Of a DNA stretch of 64,000 nucleotides, positions 33,399-44,455 are shown piece after piece. Location: the NCBI GenBank assembly GCA_903772945.1, contig CAICTM010000110.1:54287-118286 (forward strand). Direction: 5' to 3'. The notes under the pieces are model-generated. The model saw nothing but the letters and a program-made list of their open reading frames with translations. It ran no database searches and had not been told where the DNA came from. Origin of the DNA: Seminavis robusta. Its lineage: Eukaryota > Bacillariophyta > Bacillariophyceae > Naviculales > Naviculaceae. Each line of letters begins with the position of its first letter. The first letter of the stretch is position 1. The position numbers and the translations under genes were made by a program.

Positions 33399-36264
33399 CT
33401 AAAATAGGAAGTATCGCTGTCCCAGCGGAACTTCCGAAACGGGGTCACACTCGAGCTTCACTCCATCTGCCACCACTTCAAAAGTTTCTGGATCCACTTG
33501 CACGTCCGGAGTGCTGTCGTTGAGGACCATGTCCGCCTTGGATACATTGCGACAGTTTTTGACAGCAGCGACCTTCTTTCTCAAACCATACTTGTCTCCA
33601 ATGTTCTCATCGACAGCTGCCTGTGACACAAAGGCAAGACTGTGAGATCCTGGATTGGATGTGGCTCCAAACATTGGTCTCATTTGCACGGGCTGTGGGG
33701 TTGGGATGCTGGCGTTGGGGTCTCCCATTTGTGCCCATGCGATCGTTCCGCCCTTGACAATCATCTCAGGCTTGGCTCCAAAGAGACCACTGGAAACAGA
33801 GACCAAGAGTAAATGCAATTGAGATGAATCAGATGGCGTTTTGGCTGTCGTGGTTGTAGTCTTTTTACTTACGGCTTCCAAAGCACCAAATCGGCCAGCT
33901 TTCCAACTTCCACCGATCCCACCAAATGAGCAAAACCATGTGCCACGGCAGGATTGATTGTGTACTTGGCCAAGTATCGCTTGATACGGAAATTGTCATT
34001 GTTGGGGTCATCTTCTGGAAGCGCTCCTCGTTGGAGCTTCATCTTATCGGCGGTTTGCCAGGTCCTGGAAATGACTTCTCCGACACGTCCCATGGCTTGG
34101 GAATCGGACGAGACCATGGAGATGGCTCCCAGGTCGTGTAGGATATCTTCGGCGGCAATGGTTTCCGGACGAATACGAGATTCGGCAAAGGCGACATCTT
34201 CGGGAATGGAGGAATCCAAGTGATGGCACACCATGAGCTGTGGACAAAGCAATAGAAGATTTTTGATTCCGTCGTGAGTCAGTCAGCTAGATTACAGTGA
34301 CAGCTTCATACAGTGGATTTTCGAGTTGTGACACGTACCATATCCAAATGTTCATCCATCGTGTTGATTGTGAACGGTCGTGTGGGATTGGTGGAACTAG
34401 GTAAGACGTGCTGCTGCGAGACAATCTTGATGATATCGGGAGCATGTCCTCCTCCGGCCCCTTCGGTATGGTACGTGTGAATGGTACGTCCCTTCATGGC
34501 GGCAATCGAGTCATCGACAAAGCCACTTTCGTTCAACGTATCGGTATGAATGGTAATGGCAACATCGTGTTGATCGGCAAACGTCAATGCTTCGTCAATG
34601 GCCGACGGCGTGGTCCCCCAATCTTCGTGCAACTTGAAACCCGCCGCACCGGCTTTCAAGACATCCGTCAAGACACTGGAGTTACTGGTATTGCCCTTGC
34701 CGGAAAAACCAAAATTGAGTGGATACTGATCCGTCGCTTGCAACATCATTTCGACCTGAGAAGGTGCCGGAGTACACGTGGTGGCACTGGTCCCCGCGGA
34801 CGGTCCTGTACCTCCTCCAAACATGGTGGTGATCCCCGAAGCAATGGCATCGTCAATTTGTTGTGGACAAATCCAATGAATGTGTGTATCAATACCACCG
34901 GCGGTCAAAATGAGTTTTTCTCCGGCAATGACTTCGGTGGTGTTGCCCACAATCATGTTGGAGTCGACATTGGCCATGATATCGGGATTGCCGGCCTTGC
35001 CAATTCCGACAATGGTATTGCCTTTAATGCCGATATCGGCCTTGACAATCCCCGCGACAGCATCGACAATGAGGGCATTGGTAATGACGACATCGAGAGC
35101 GTCGGCAGACGACACGGATGTCGCTTGTCCCATGCCTTCCCGCAATGTCTTGCCACCACCAAATTTGCATTCTTCACCGTACGTGGTCAAATCCTTTTCG
35201 ACTTGAATCATCAAGGAGGTATCTCCTAAAACGACTCGATCGCCTACCGTAGGACCGTATTGATCGGCATAATTGGAACGATCCATGACATATGGAGTTC
35301 CACTCTTGACTGCAGCACCACTAGTAGGTACATCCAAGAATCCACCCTCGTGGACGCGTTGCATAATTTCATCGTGCTTGTCGGGTGCCGCACTTCCATT
35401 GGTCAAGCGATTGCCCGAGATGACGATTTGATTTCCGGCTAGTTCGACCAAAGTAACCGGTTTGGTTTCACCCGGTTCAAAGCGAACACTGGCACCACTG
35501 GGGACATTGAGACGTCGTCCAATGGCGGCCCGACGATCAAACGAGAGGGCCTTGTTGGTTTCCACAAAGGCATAATGAGATCCGACTTGAATGGGTCGAT
35601 CACCGGTATTGGTAACGGTCAATTCGACCAAATCGCGGCCTTCATTCAAAGTAATGGGACTGCCCGAATCATCGGGCATGACAGCTCCTGGAATCATTTC
35701 CTCCTCCAAGTCATCACCAAAGACATCCAGTGAGGGCACGGGCAAGAAACTGCCTTGCAATGCCAATTCCAAATTGCCATCGACACTCGCAATCGGCGAA
35801 TGAATGGTGAGCAATTTGGTACCATCGGGAAACGTCGCTTCCAGTTGGACATTCGAGACCAATTTGGGAACTCCCGGCAATACTTGTCGACGACCCAAAA
35901 TTTGTTGTCCCAATGTCATGAGTTCGGCGACGGTATGATGCCCATCGCGAATGAATTCCATGAGTTGCATGGTGAGAAGTGCGACGGCTTCGGGATGATT
36001 GAGTCGAACGCCACGGGCCAAGCGGTATTGCGCCACGCGACCGGCTTGATGGAGGAGCAAATGATCCTTTTCACGTGGAGTCAAGTGTAACTGGCGGCGT
36101 TGGGTTCTAATGGGTGGAGATGTAGTAGTTGTAGTGCTAGTAGTAGCATGGTTCAGAGTGCCCAAGGCAGCCGCATGATAGGAACGTCCACCACCAAGGC
36201 GTCGTCGACTGGTAGAGACGGCTGCTGACCGTCCCAGTTTCCACAGGCGAGAAGAAGGAAACAT
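33399..36264 (-). CDS. Urease (gamma-beta-alpha fusion)
   Basis: There are three exons, 36264-34339, 34237-33873 and 33789-33399. The introns are 101 bases (GTACGT..CACAG) and 83 bases (GTAAGT..TCCAG). The product is 893 residues. It hydrolyses urea to ammonia and carbamate with two nickel ions. Gamma part about 62-165 ([15 protein letters not shown]), beta about 175-320, then alpha. Nickel ligands and active site: [11 protein letters not shown], the carbamylated Lys of GFKLHEDWG (about 543), and the flap Cys646 in MVCHHLD, restored only by splicing at HLDM-LMVC. The first 60 residues are basic and rich in Ser/Arg, resembling a mitochondrial presequence or simply an extension. No urease accessory genes are nearby. 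Two CRE palindromes lie 325-378 bases upstream. Confidence 0.95.
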
Positions 36265-38643
36265 GATCTAGCTATCCTTCTTCTGCTACTTCTACAAACT
36301 AAATAGAATACCAAATAAGGACCTTCCTTCCACGAAATAAATGGAGATGGTTGATAATCCAACAGTGCCAAGGAGGAAGGAATCTTTCGATCCTTTGATC
36401 TTTGATGAAGCCAAGGTGCTCAAACTTCCCTCACAGATGACAGAACCTCGCTCAAATAAGAAGGATCTTACTGGAGGTCTCCACCAAAACGAGCAATGGA
36501 AGAGACACCAAGTGACAGCTACCCTTCAAAAAATGAGGCTGCATTTGTGCCGTATCTTTCACCGTACCGTATCTTTTCTGTGTCAAACTGACGTCATAAG
36601 CACGATTGATATCCAGATCTTTACCGTGTCATACTGACGTCACAAGCACGATTGATATCCAAGACAACACCCACCATCCATCTCCAGTCCAGTGGATTGA
36701 TGCACCACCCTCGCACCCAAATTGCAGCTGCCAAGACGACCTTCACCATCACAAAGGACCCTGCCACTCCTCACAAGCGCAGGGAAAGAGAAAGAGGAGT
36801 TCAGGCATGGCGCTCAGCACAATAGAGGGATAAATCTTGGGGACAAGCCTCCGCGCTTCCATGTTCAAAAATGCGCACTGCTGACGATTGATTGTGACCA
36901 TGGCCAGCTGTATGGATAAAGGACATCCTCCCTGTTTTAAGACGCGGGGTCTTGGAGGCACTGACTTTCATTGTGTGAGATCTTGGCAGCAGATCCTCAC
37001 ACATCGACTGCCAAACATCGATCCTTCATTCAATCATTCCATTGCAATGATACCAAGGACCTATGGTACGTACGTTGGATCCAAAGATGCTACCTTTGTC
37101 CTATCTAGGCTGTTGCTCTTTGATTAGAAAACTCTGTTATTAGCTCTATCTGATGTTTATCCAAAATATTTCGTGAAGAACTAACAAACGCATGTATTAC
37201 ATGAGAGCCAACAAAAACATCTAAAATGGGTCAGAGATTTGTGTTTTTAAGTGTCTGCCATCTGACTATTGTTTTTCCCCTTTTTTCCTTTTTCCAGATT
37301 AGTGGAACGACAAACGGGACGTCATGCCATGTTGTATCAACAATCCACCAGCCATTGGGTCAAGAGTCTGGAACAACCGACCAATCAGACGAAGACAAAC
37401 TTCCAGGTATGTACAGGAATGCACTACGCATGTTGTTTGTTCGGTTTTGTGATATAGTTTGAGCAGCGCATGACGACCCAAACTGCAAACTGAAGTGCTT
37501 TCGATGACAGTTTTGCAAATTTACCAATTGATCCTTCCGACGCTTTTCATTTGTTTGCCTTGATTTTGTTTGTCTTGATTTGTTTTGTTTTTGTTTTTGT
37601 TTTGCAACGGCTACATGATCTGCCATGGAGGAGATGTCCTTCCCATGACCATCAATATTCCTCCGCCATATGGAAGCCAAGACCAATCCAGCCGAGCAAC
37701 TTATAGGAATCGGCCCAACAAGACTACACGACGTTGGGTGGAGTCGAACGCTCGTGACAACTCGTTTTTACTTACGTGCATTGTCTTGTCGAGTTTGTTT
37801 TGGACGAGGCACCTATCATATGCATTCTCACACTTTACGTTTGCTTGCTTTTGTTTGTTGCCTGCTTTGCGCGCAAGGCAGAGAGAATAGAATTGGAGGA
37901 GTGGACTTTAGCTAGGCATGAAAACAACAATGTTTGTTATCTTTTGGCGCGTACGGTACGATGGGATGCTTTGAATGTACCGTAGGTGACACAACAGCTT
38001 TGATCGGTTGTGTGCCACCAGCTAGCTAGGGCTCGCGATTGCCAACAATGCGACCAAAGCGACGACATGCCGGCGAGCTAGACGAGGGAGTTTGGTGGGA
38101 TGGAACATGTTGGAGGAGGGATAGAGGCACGGCATCGTCTACTGCCACCAGTGGCAAGATTCCGGACAATCATCATGGAGTTCTGCTCCATAGCTAGCTA
38201 GCTAGCTAGCCAGTTATCTGTTTACGTGCTAAATTCCTGCACTTGTCTACTCTAGCTACCGGTAGCCCCCACTGTTCTGCCTTCGTACTGGTTCCAACGC
38301 GAGTGACGAGTCATGGTGTGGTGGTGTCCAACGCAGTGTGTATGGTGACGTCGTATCCATGACTGATATCTTTTCTGTCGATGACGTAAGTGCTCATTCA
38401 CAGCGATATTTGACACCTCACCAAACACAACCTTCCAAACCGAGACAAAGAACGGTACGCTTTCAGAGAATCTGACTGTGATCACTGTGGCCATCGCAGC
38501 TCGATCCCTTTGTAGCTACTAGTATAGCAAAGGTGGCTATATACGGTAGCAAGCAAGCAAGATTTGCCCATCTCATCCCCTCCCACTCTCCGTTCCAACA
38601 ATTGAGGTAGCAAAACACAAGAAGAAAGAAGGAAAGCAATAAG
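36265..38643. other. Long intergenic region; orphan exon-like segment
   Basis: About 2.4 kb between the urease start and the Deg protease start, which are divergent. It holds the CRE pair, an exon-like open segment at 37298-37406 bounded by TTTTTCCAG and GGTATGT but with no neighbours to join, and a GCTA run at 38191-38211. No complete gene was recognised. Confidence 0.5.
36589..36642. promoter_or_regulatory. Paired CRE-type palindromes in a 46-base direct repeat
   Basis: TGACGTCA occurs at 36589-36596 and again at 36635-36642. Each is followed by AAGCACGATTGATATCCA, so a 46-base unit is duplicated. The sites lie 325-378 bases upstream of the urease ATG. TGACGT/ACGTCA words are known CO2-cAMP response elements bound by bZIP factors in Phaeodactylum. 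The link to urease regulation is inferred from position only. Confidence 0.55.
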
Positions 38644-41563
38644 ATGAGAACTCCTACCGCTGCATGGTCCACTTGGCTGATCTTGCTGTCACTATTATTT
38701 GAGACCAGCCGAGGGTTTTCATCCTGTCATTCGTCTGGTGTTGTTTGTGGTACTAGTAGAGCATCCAGTCGAACAAAGTTGGCAAGAATACACCAGCATG
38801 ACCACAGCATCCATACTACTACAAACAACCATGGTAGAAGATCACAACAATTGCATCTTGCCATTCGAAACAGTCATGGGGGTGCAAATGGCAAGAAGAA
38901 GAAGAAGAAGAAGAAACCAAAGCGAAGCTTGCTGAGTCGAATCTTTGGATTTGGTAAGCAACGAGACACGAAAGAAAGGAGTGGACAAGATGTCGTACAA
39001 GCCATCCCCGTGGAATCCATCCCAGCAGAAGAAGAAGAAGAAGATGTGGAAGCCCTTCTACTAGGAGAGCCAACTATCATGGAAGATCAGTCGCAGGAGA
39101 AAGAGAAGAATCTAGAAGAACAACAAGTTGATAGGAAGGAAGATAATGAAGAGGAGGAAGCAAATGACACCAACAACAACCAGAAGAAAAAGAAACCAAA
39201 GCGAAGCTTGCTGAGTCAAATCTTTGGATCTGGCAAGCAACAAGACATGAAAGAAAGGAGTGTACAAGATGTGGTGCAAGTCATTCCTGAGGAATCCACC
39301 CCAGCAGCAGAAGAAGAAGAAGAAGATGTGGAAGCCATTCTACTAGGAGAGCCATCCAACACGGAAGATCAGCCCCAGGAGAAAGAGGAGAATTTAAAAG
39401 AACAACAAGTTGACGAGAAGGAAGAGGAGGAAGAGACTTCTGAGGAAGAAATGTTTAGTGAAGTTACAGCAACCAACACCACTGTTAGTGGCACTGATAC
39501 GGAACCAGAAAGCACGCAACAACCGGAGATTGTCAGCCAAGATAGTGATGACCACGACAAACCATCCGATGACTCTGAAACTTTGGCTGGTGAGGAAAAG
39601 ACCACTATTGCTTCATCATCAGAGTCAGGAGAAACATCATCAGCTTCCACCAATCCAGAACCAAACCAACAACAAGAGCCCCCTTCTGAATTGGGGGAAA
39701 AGGATGCTGGAAAGATTGCTGGAGAACTCAAGGAAGTACCCAGGGAATTCCAAAAGGGATCACCAGAGGGTGAAGCAAATGCTCTGGTCACCACCGCTGG
39801 TGCTTCGGATAATGATAAGAACGACAATCAAAAACAACCTCAGAAGAAAAAGAAAAAGAAAAAGGGCAAGGGATTGATTCAAAAACGAATCGCACAATTC
39901 ATGACGCTGCTCTTTCTACTCGTGTTTGTGGGGCCCTTTGTGGCTGATGAATTATGGGAAGGACAACCACCCGTGGTGACGGCCAAACAGCGAATCGTTG
40001 TCGAAGAAGATCCTTTTGACATTACGACGTTACAAGAAGACACCATTCAACCCGACATTGCCGTGGCTACCCCGGATGAAACCAGCGTCCAACCACAAAA
40101 AACACAAGAGCAACGACGTCAAGTGGTCCTATCCTTTGTCTCGGATGCCGTCAACAAGGTGGGACCCTCCGTCATTCGGATTGATACCGAAACACACATG
40201 TTGGGAGATCATCATCAACCACACGAGCAAGACAACACTGATGATGGACTCGTATCACCTCCCGGTTACGTCCAGCAAGGACAGGGATCGGGATTGATCT
40301 TTTCTTCCGATGGACTCATTCTGACCAATGCACACGTCGTAGAAGATGCCACCAAAGTCACAGTGACACTCACGGATGGACGCATGTATCAGGCCAAGGT
40401 GTTGGGACAAGGTAAGTTTTCCACTTTTCTGCTATTCCGTTGGAAGCTAGATTTGACAGCCAATGTCCCGCTTACTCTTCCCCCCCTCGCATTTACGGCT
40501 TGTTTGAATTGCTCCAGACGAGATTGTGGATATTGCCGTCATCAAAATCATTCCCGAAAGTCGAGGAGAAGGAGGAGGAGACCATCTACCAATGGCCAAG
40601 CTAGGTGACAGCGACAAGCTCAATGTAGGCCAGATTGTTATTGCGGTTGGAAGTCCAGGCGGTTTGGATAACACCGTCACCATGGGAATCGTTTCCGGGT
40701 TGGAACGATCCTCCACTGTCGTCGGTATACCCCACAAAAAGGTAGATTACATTCAAACCGATGCGGCCATCAATCCCGGAAATAGGTACGCCGTTGCTAT
40801 GCATGTGCTTTTGTGAAACCTTGTAGGACAGTGATCCAGAATGGCTGTGTCGACTAATCTTTATCATTCTTGGTTCTTCGCTGTTGATCTTCTCTCTTTC
40901 TCAGCGGTGGGCCACTGGTCGACGTCGAGACGGGTGAAGTGGTGGGCATCAATGCCGCGATTCGAGCTCACATGGAAGGCACCAGCTTTGCCATCCCAAT
41001 CAATCGCGTCCGCGAGATCATGAATGATTTGGCCGAAGGTAGGGAAATACATCATGGCTATTTGGGCATTTCGTTGGCTACCTGCACGCCCGATTGGGCC
41101 CGTCAGAACAATGTCAACGTGAAAGATTCCAAATCGCACATTCCGGAAATCTACGGAGCACTTGTACACAACGTGTTTCCACGAACACCTGCCGAGGCGG
41201 GTGGTTTGAAGACCAATGATGTCATTCTGGATATTGGTGGAAAGCGAGTGCAGTCGTCGGATGATGCTCGGAGGTTGATTGATGGAGCACCAGTAGGCGA
41301 GGTAAGTTGCTTTGCAGCCAGATAGCAGTGTAGCTGGGTCCTCTGGTTAGGTGGTTCGTTTCTCATACTGCATGATCCATGATTCGATCCCCCAGGAGGT
41401 TCGGATATCTGTCTTGCGGGATAAACGACAAATAGAAGTGACAGTGAAACCCGTGGACCTGGCCACCAGGCTACGGGATATCAAGCGAGAGCGACAGCGA
41501 CAGTTGCTGCAGGAAAGGCTACGGTTTCAGGAGCTGGGTCCTTACCGGTCCATGCTGCAATAG
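38644..41563 (+). CDS. Deg/HtrA serine protease, probably plastid-targeted
   Basis: There are four exons, 38644-40411, 40518-40785, 40905-41301 and 41396-41563, all GT-AG. The product is 866 residues. A signal peptide ([15 protein letters not shown]) is followed by Phe, and the stretch after it is Ser/Thr/Arg-rich, the diatom style of plastid import signal. Residues 80-270 hold a 93-residue tandem duplication, each unit starting KKPKRSLLS. Next come an acidic low-complexity stretch, a basic Lys run and a transmembrane helix ([19 protein letters not shown]). The chymotrypsin-like domain has the triad His in LTNAHVVED (about 564), Asp594 in DIAVIK and Ser679 in NPGNSGGPL. One PDZ domain follows ([17 protein letters not shown]). 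The role is quality-control proteolysis of damaged membrane or lumen proteins. A membrane anchor before the protease domain is less common than soluble Deg. Confidence 0.92.
38914..39454 (+). repeat. Two-copy 279-base coding repeat in the Deg gene
   Basis: AAACCAAAGCGAAGCTTGCT occurs at 38914 and again at 39193, a period of 279 bases or 93 codons. The shared protein text includes [24 protein letters not shown] and an acidic run ending LLGEP. The copies still match closely at DNA level, so the duplication is probably recent. Confidence 0.85.
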
Positions 41564-42508
41564 CTACCTATGTCAGAATGGTGCAAAGAGAGGAGCTGGA
41601 ACGGCACGGGCTTAACTTGCTAGCTTTGCCTGAGAGCGTCCGGGACCGGAATGTAAACAAGCTCAAGAGATAGATAGACTGCCACTCAAATCGACTGTAC
41701 TGTCCCTCGTAGTACTGTAGCGCTAGCAAGCCAGACTAGCTAGTCTACGCTGGCCAGTGAATGATAGATTTTATCAAATCGAAACAATCCACGTTTTACG
41801 TTGCCTCTCACTTGGGAGGTCTCTGTTTCGTTCCACCATGCTTCCACGCTTCCACGGCATCCAAGGATCACGAATGAGAGGACACACCCTGTCATCCCAG
41901 AACCGCGGTTGTGGAGGAGTGCCCATGTCGTCCTGAGGATAGCACATTATTGTCGTCGTTCAGAGGTGGAGGTACTGTATGACACAAGCTCAACACAGAC
42001 AAACAAAAGTAAAAGAAGGGCTCTTCCAAACTATGTGAGACTGTATGATCGTGGAGTGAGATGGCAGCGAGGAAGAAAGAAGGGAAGGTTATGCGCTTTG
42101 AAATCTCAGTGAGGTTAAGGCTTATCACGTGCGGCGAGCTGCTCCAAACTGGCTCTTCTCACTTTCCTTCTTTCGGGTCCGGTCTGATGTCAGAGAGTAT
42201 GGCCATATCAACGGGTGTGGACATTATGTTTCCGGTAGCGGTCCTGCATGATGCTGCATCTGTTGGTCTACGGTACTGGTGGATACTGCCGTAGCGGTGG
42301 TAGTACCAATCCTGGAATGAGTTTTAAAAAACTGAACGTAACGGATTCGATTCAGACAACAAGTAACGGAGGTTTATTAGAGTAGGTAGATTAAATACAA
42401 GAAGTGCTTGAGGACGACCCCTGAGCCAAGGCCCGGGTGTTTCCCTCAGTCAAGTCTGGAAAGAGTTAATAAAAGACTTCATATACCCAAGCTCTACAAA
42501 GACCAACA
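41564..42508. other. Intergenic; relative of the retroelement insertion site
   Basis: About 945 bases. 41758-41885 resembles the two sides of the retroelement block at 44418-44455 and 46519-46608, but without the insert. The shared words are GAATGATAGAT, AATCGAAACAATCCACGTTTT, TTGGGAGGTC and TTCGTTCCA followed by CATGCT and CCACGCTT. No gene was seen. Confidence 0.6.
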
Positions 42509-43582
42509 ATGGTCACTACAAAGCTCAATCCAAAATCCTTCCCATGGGGGCTGACAAGGGCAGGGAGGTCTCGTCTCCGTCCTTACCACTTGATTGGACC
42601 ACTGGTAGTACTGTTGCTCTTGTTTGGAGAGCGCATTGTCTTTCCTCGTGAGGATGGTGTGTGCCATGGCAGAAATCCACCAGTACAAGTACAAGCCACA
42701 GACCACGCAAAGAATTCCGTAGAGCATGAGCATGTCGTTAACTGTACGGCCCAGACAATTGATGATCCAGGAGTGAATGTTGCCCTGTACAAAACATGTA
42801 TTGCTCCACCCCTTAAGATGAATGTGCACTCTGGAAACGAAATGATTTCCAGGGATATTGAAACCTCTGGCTGTTTTGAGTGCAGTATTTTGAAAAAGTT
42901 GATGCAATTCATGGAGCAGACACCGCCAGATACATTCTTCCTTGACATTGGTGCAAACATTGGCATGTACAGTGTGCACGCAGCTGCATGGGGGCGAGAT
43001 GTGTTTGCCTTTGAGCCATTTCAAAGAAACTACCAGCGCATTTGCAAGTCCATTTCCATGAACAAGGGCTTTGAGGAAAGAATCGTTGTATTCAATATTG
43101 CACTCACGGACCATCCAACAACTGTTGGGTTTACATCTGTTTCTGAAGAGAATTTTGGTGGGATTCATGTGAAGGAAGAGGCTGCACAGGAAGAATCAGC
43201 TCCTGTACGTGGAGTAGACTATGCTCCAGGAGTCCAACTGTCTTCGTTGAAAAGTGTTTTGCCCTTGAATCGCCCTGCTGTCATCAAGATTGATGTGGAG
43301 GGTTCTGAGTGTGGAGTTTTGGGGGGTGCCATGGATTACTTGCATGCCCTAGATATTCTCTATGTCGCGATGGAATGGTCCCCTGAAATGCCAAACTGTG
43401 AGCACATGGAAGCTATGTTCAAGTTGTTCCAGAAGAACAGGCTATCTCCCTATCAACACGTCTACTGGCAAGATATTTGGAGGCCGGTCAAAGCCACAGA
43501 GTGGCGTCAATGGCACTACGATTGGTTCAAAGATAAGGGTTGGAACACTCGTCTGATGGATATCGCCTGGATTCGAGAATAA
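42509..43582 (+). CDS. FkbM-family methyltransferase, type II membrane protein
   Basis: Single exon, 357 residues, start ATG 42509. A basic N-terminus and one TM helix (YHLIGPLVVLLLLFG, about 26-40) suggest a Golgi-type signal anchor with a luminal catalytic domain. The SAM-binding motif is FFLDIGANIGMYSVHAAAWG (about 143-162), followed by FAFEPFQRNY. The FkbM core continues with VIKIDVEGSECGVLGGA (about 263). FkbM enzymes O-methylate sugars or polyketides, so glycan methylation in the Golgi is the likely role here. The gene sits between two copies of a short dispersed sequence (41758 and 44418). Confidence 0.87.
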   Translation: MVTTKLNPKSFPWGLTRAGRSRLRPYHLIGPLVVLLLLFGERIVFPREDGVCHGRNPPVQVQATDHAKNSVEHEHVVNCTAQTIDDPGVNVALYKTCIAPPLKMNVHSGNEMISRDIETSGCFECSILKKLMQFMEQTPPDTFFLDIGANIGMYSVHAAAWGRDVFAFEPFQRNYQRICKSISMNKGFEERIVVFNIALTDHPTTVGFTSVSEENFGGIHVKEEAAQEESAPVRGVDYAPGVQLSSLKSVLPLNRPAVIKIDVEGSECGVLGGAMDYLHALDILYVAMEWSPEMPNCEHMEAMFKLFQKNRLSPYQHVYWQDIWRPVKATEWRQWHYDWFKDKGWNTRLMDIAWIRE

Positions 43583-43908
43583 TCATGAGCACTACATGTA
43601 CCATCTTTTTTCATGTAGCTAGCTATGTCTACAGCCAGTTTACACTCATGGAGGAGGAGACAGTTTCGGCGGCAACATGGCCACACCGAAAGAGGATTGG
43701 TGGCAAAAGGGCCAAACCGAGAAATATTATACTTGTAGAGGAGGAAGATCGGCGGCAGCAGGGCCACACCGCGATCGACGGATCGACTCTGTCATCGTGA
43801 AAGCACAACAACAAAGACCGAACAACAAGGCCCACGCCAACCACAGCAGCATCCTAGTCCACGCTAGAAAAACAAATACTAAGTAGATACGTTAAGGAGC
43901 GAAGGGGG
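43583..43908. other. Intergenic; no gene seen
   Basis: About 325 bases containing GGAGGA and GGCAAAAGGGCC words on both sides of 43700, hinting at an internal duplication (CGGCAACATGGCCACACCG against CGGCAGCAGGGCCACACCG at 43671 and 43752). No gene. Confidence 0.45.
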
Positions 43909-44417
43909 CTAAGCTATATAGGCAGAGCGGTGGTATCGGTAGTGGGTATCAGGAAGTACTGGGAGAGTGGGGAGGACAGGAGCAGGGCAAAAGGGAGCTA
44001 GGGGGGGGAGAGCATTGAGCAAAGGAGGGAGGAGAGGGGAAGTTGAGAGGGAGTAAAAGGGGGCAGGATTAGCGGAAGAGTGCAAGTGTGCACCATCGGC
44101 ATCCCAGAGAGAACGACGGTAGCTCATTGTGCCAGCAGGGACACGGGAGCCATGCATTCAGAGGTGGCGGGCTCCAAGAACAGCAAGGCTGAGCCGAGCA
44201 TTAAATTAGCCACGCACCACTGAGTAAGGGCCTTCCCACTTTCCAGCAAGCAAAGCGGAAATACGTTTGGCGAGTGCCTCAGCTTCAGCCCCAGGGATAC
44301 CATCAGCCGAGACGACAAACGGACTAAAGTGGCGGCGTTGGGAGAGGCAGGCGTCGAGATAGTTGCTTTTCTTGTCGTGTTCGCCGTTGCGAAGGACCTT
44401 GTTAGGATCCTTGGGAC
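43909..44417 (-). mobile_element. Retroelement 3' fragment, inverted
   Basis: The minus strand encodes a broken copy of the C-terminal region also seen in the plus-strand copies. KDPNKVLRNGEHDKKSNYLD parallels KDPVKVLTQQERDKISKYKD, and HFSPFVVSADG parallels SFHPFVVSVDG. It then continues in another frame (GARHL..MHGSRVPAG). Frame changes show it is dead. It lies head-to-head with the plus-strand copy that starts near 44456 and is diverged from it. Confidence 0.7.
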
Positions 44418-44455
44418 AGAATGATAGATCCAAAAAATCGAAACAATCCACGTTT

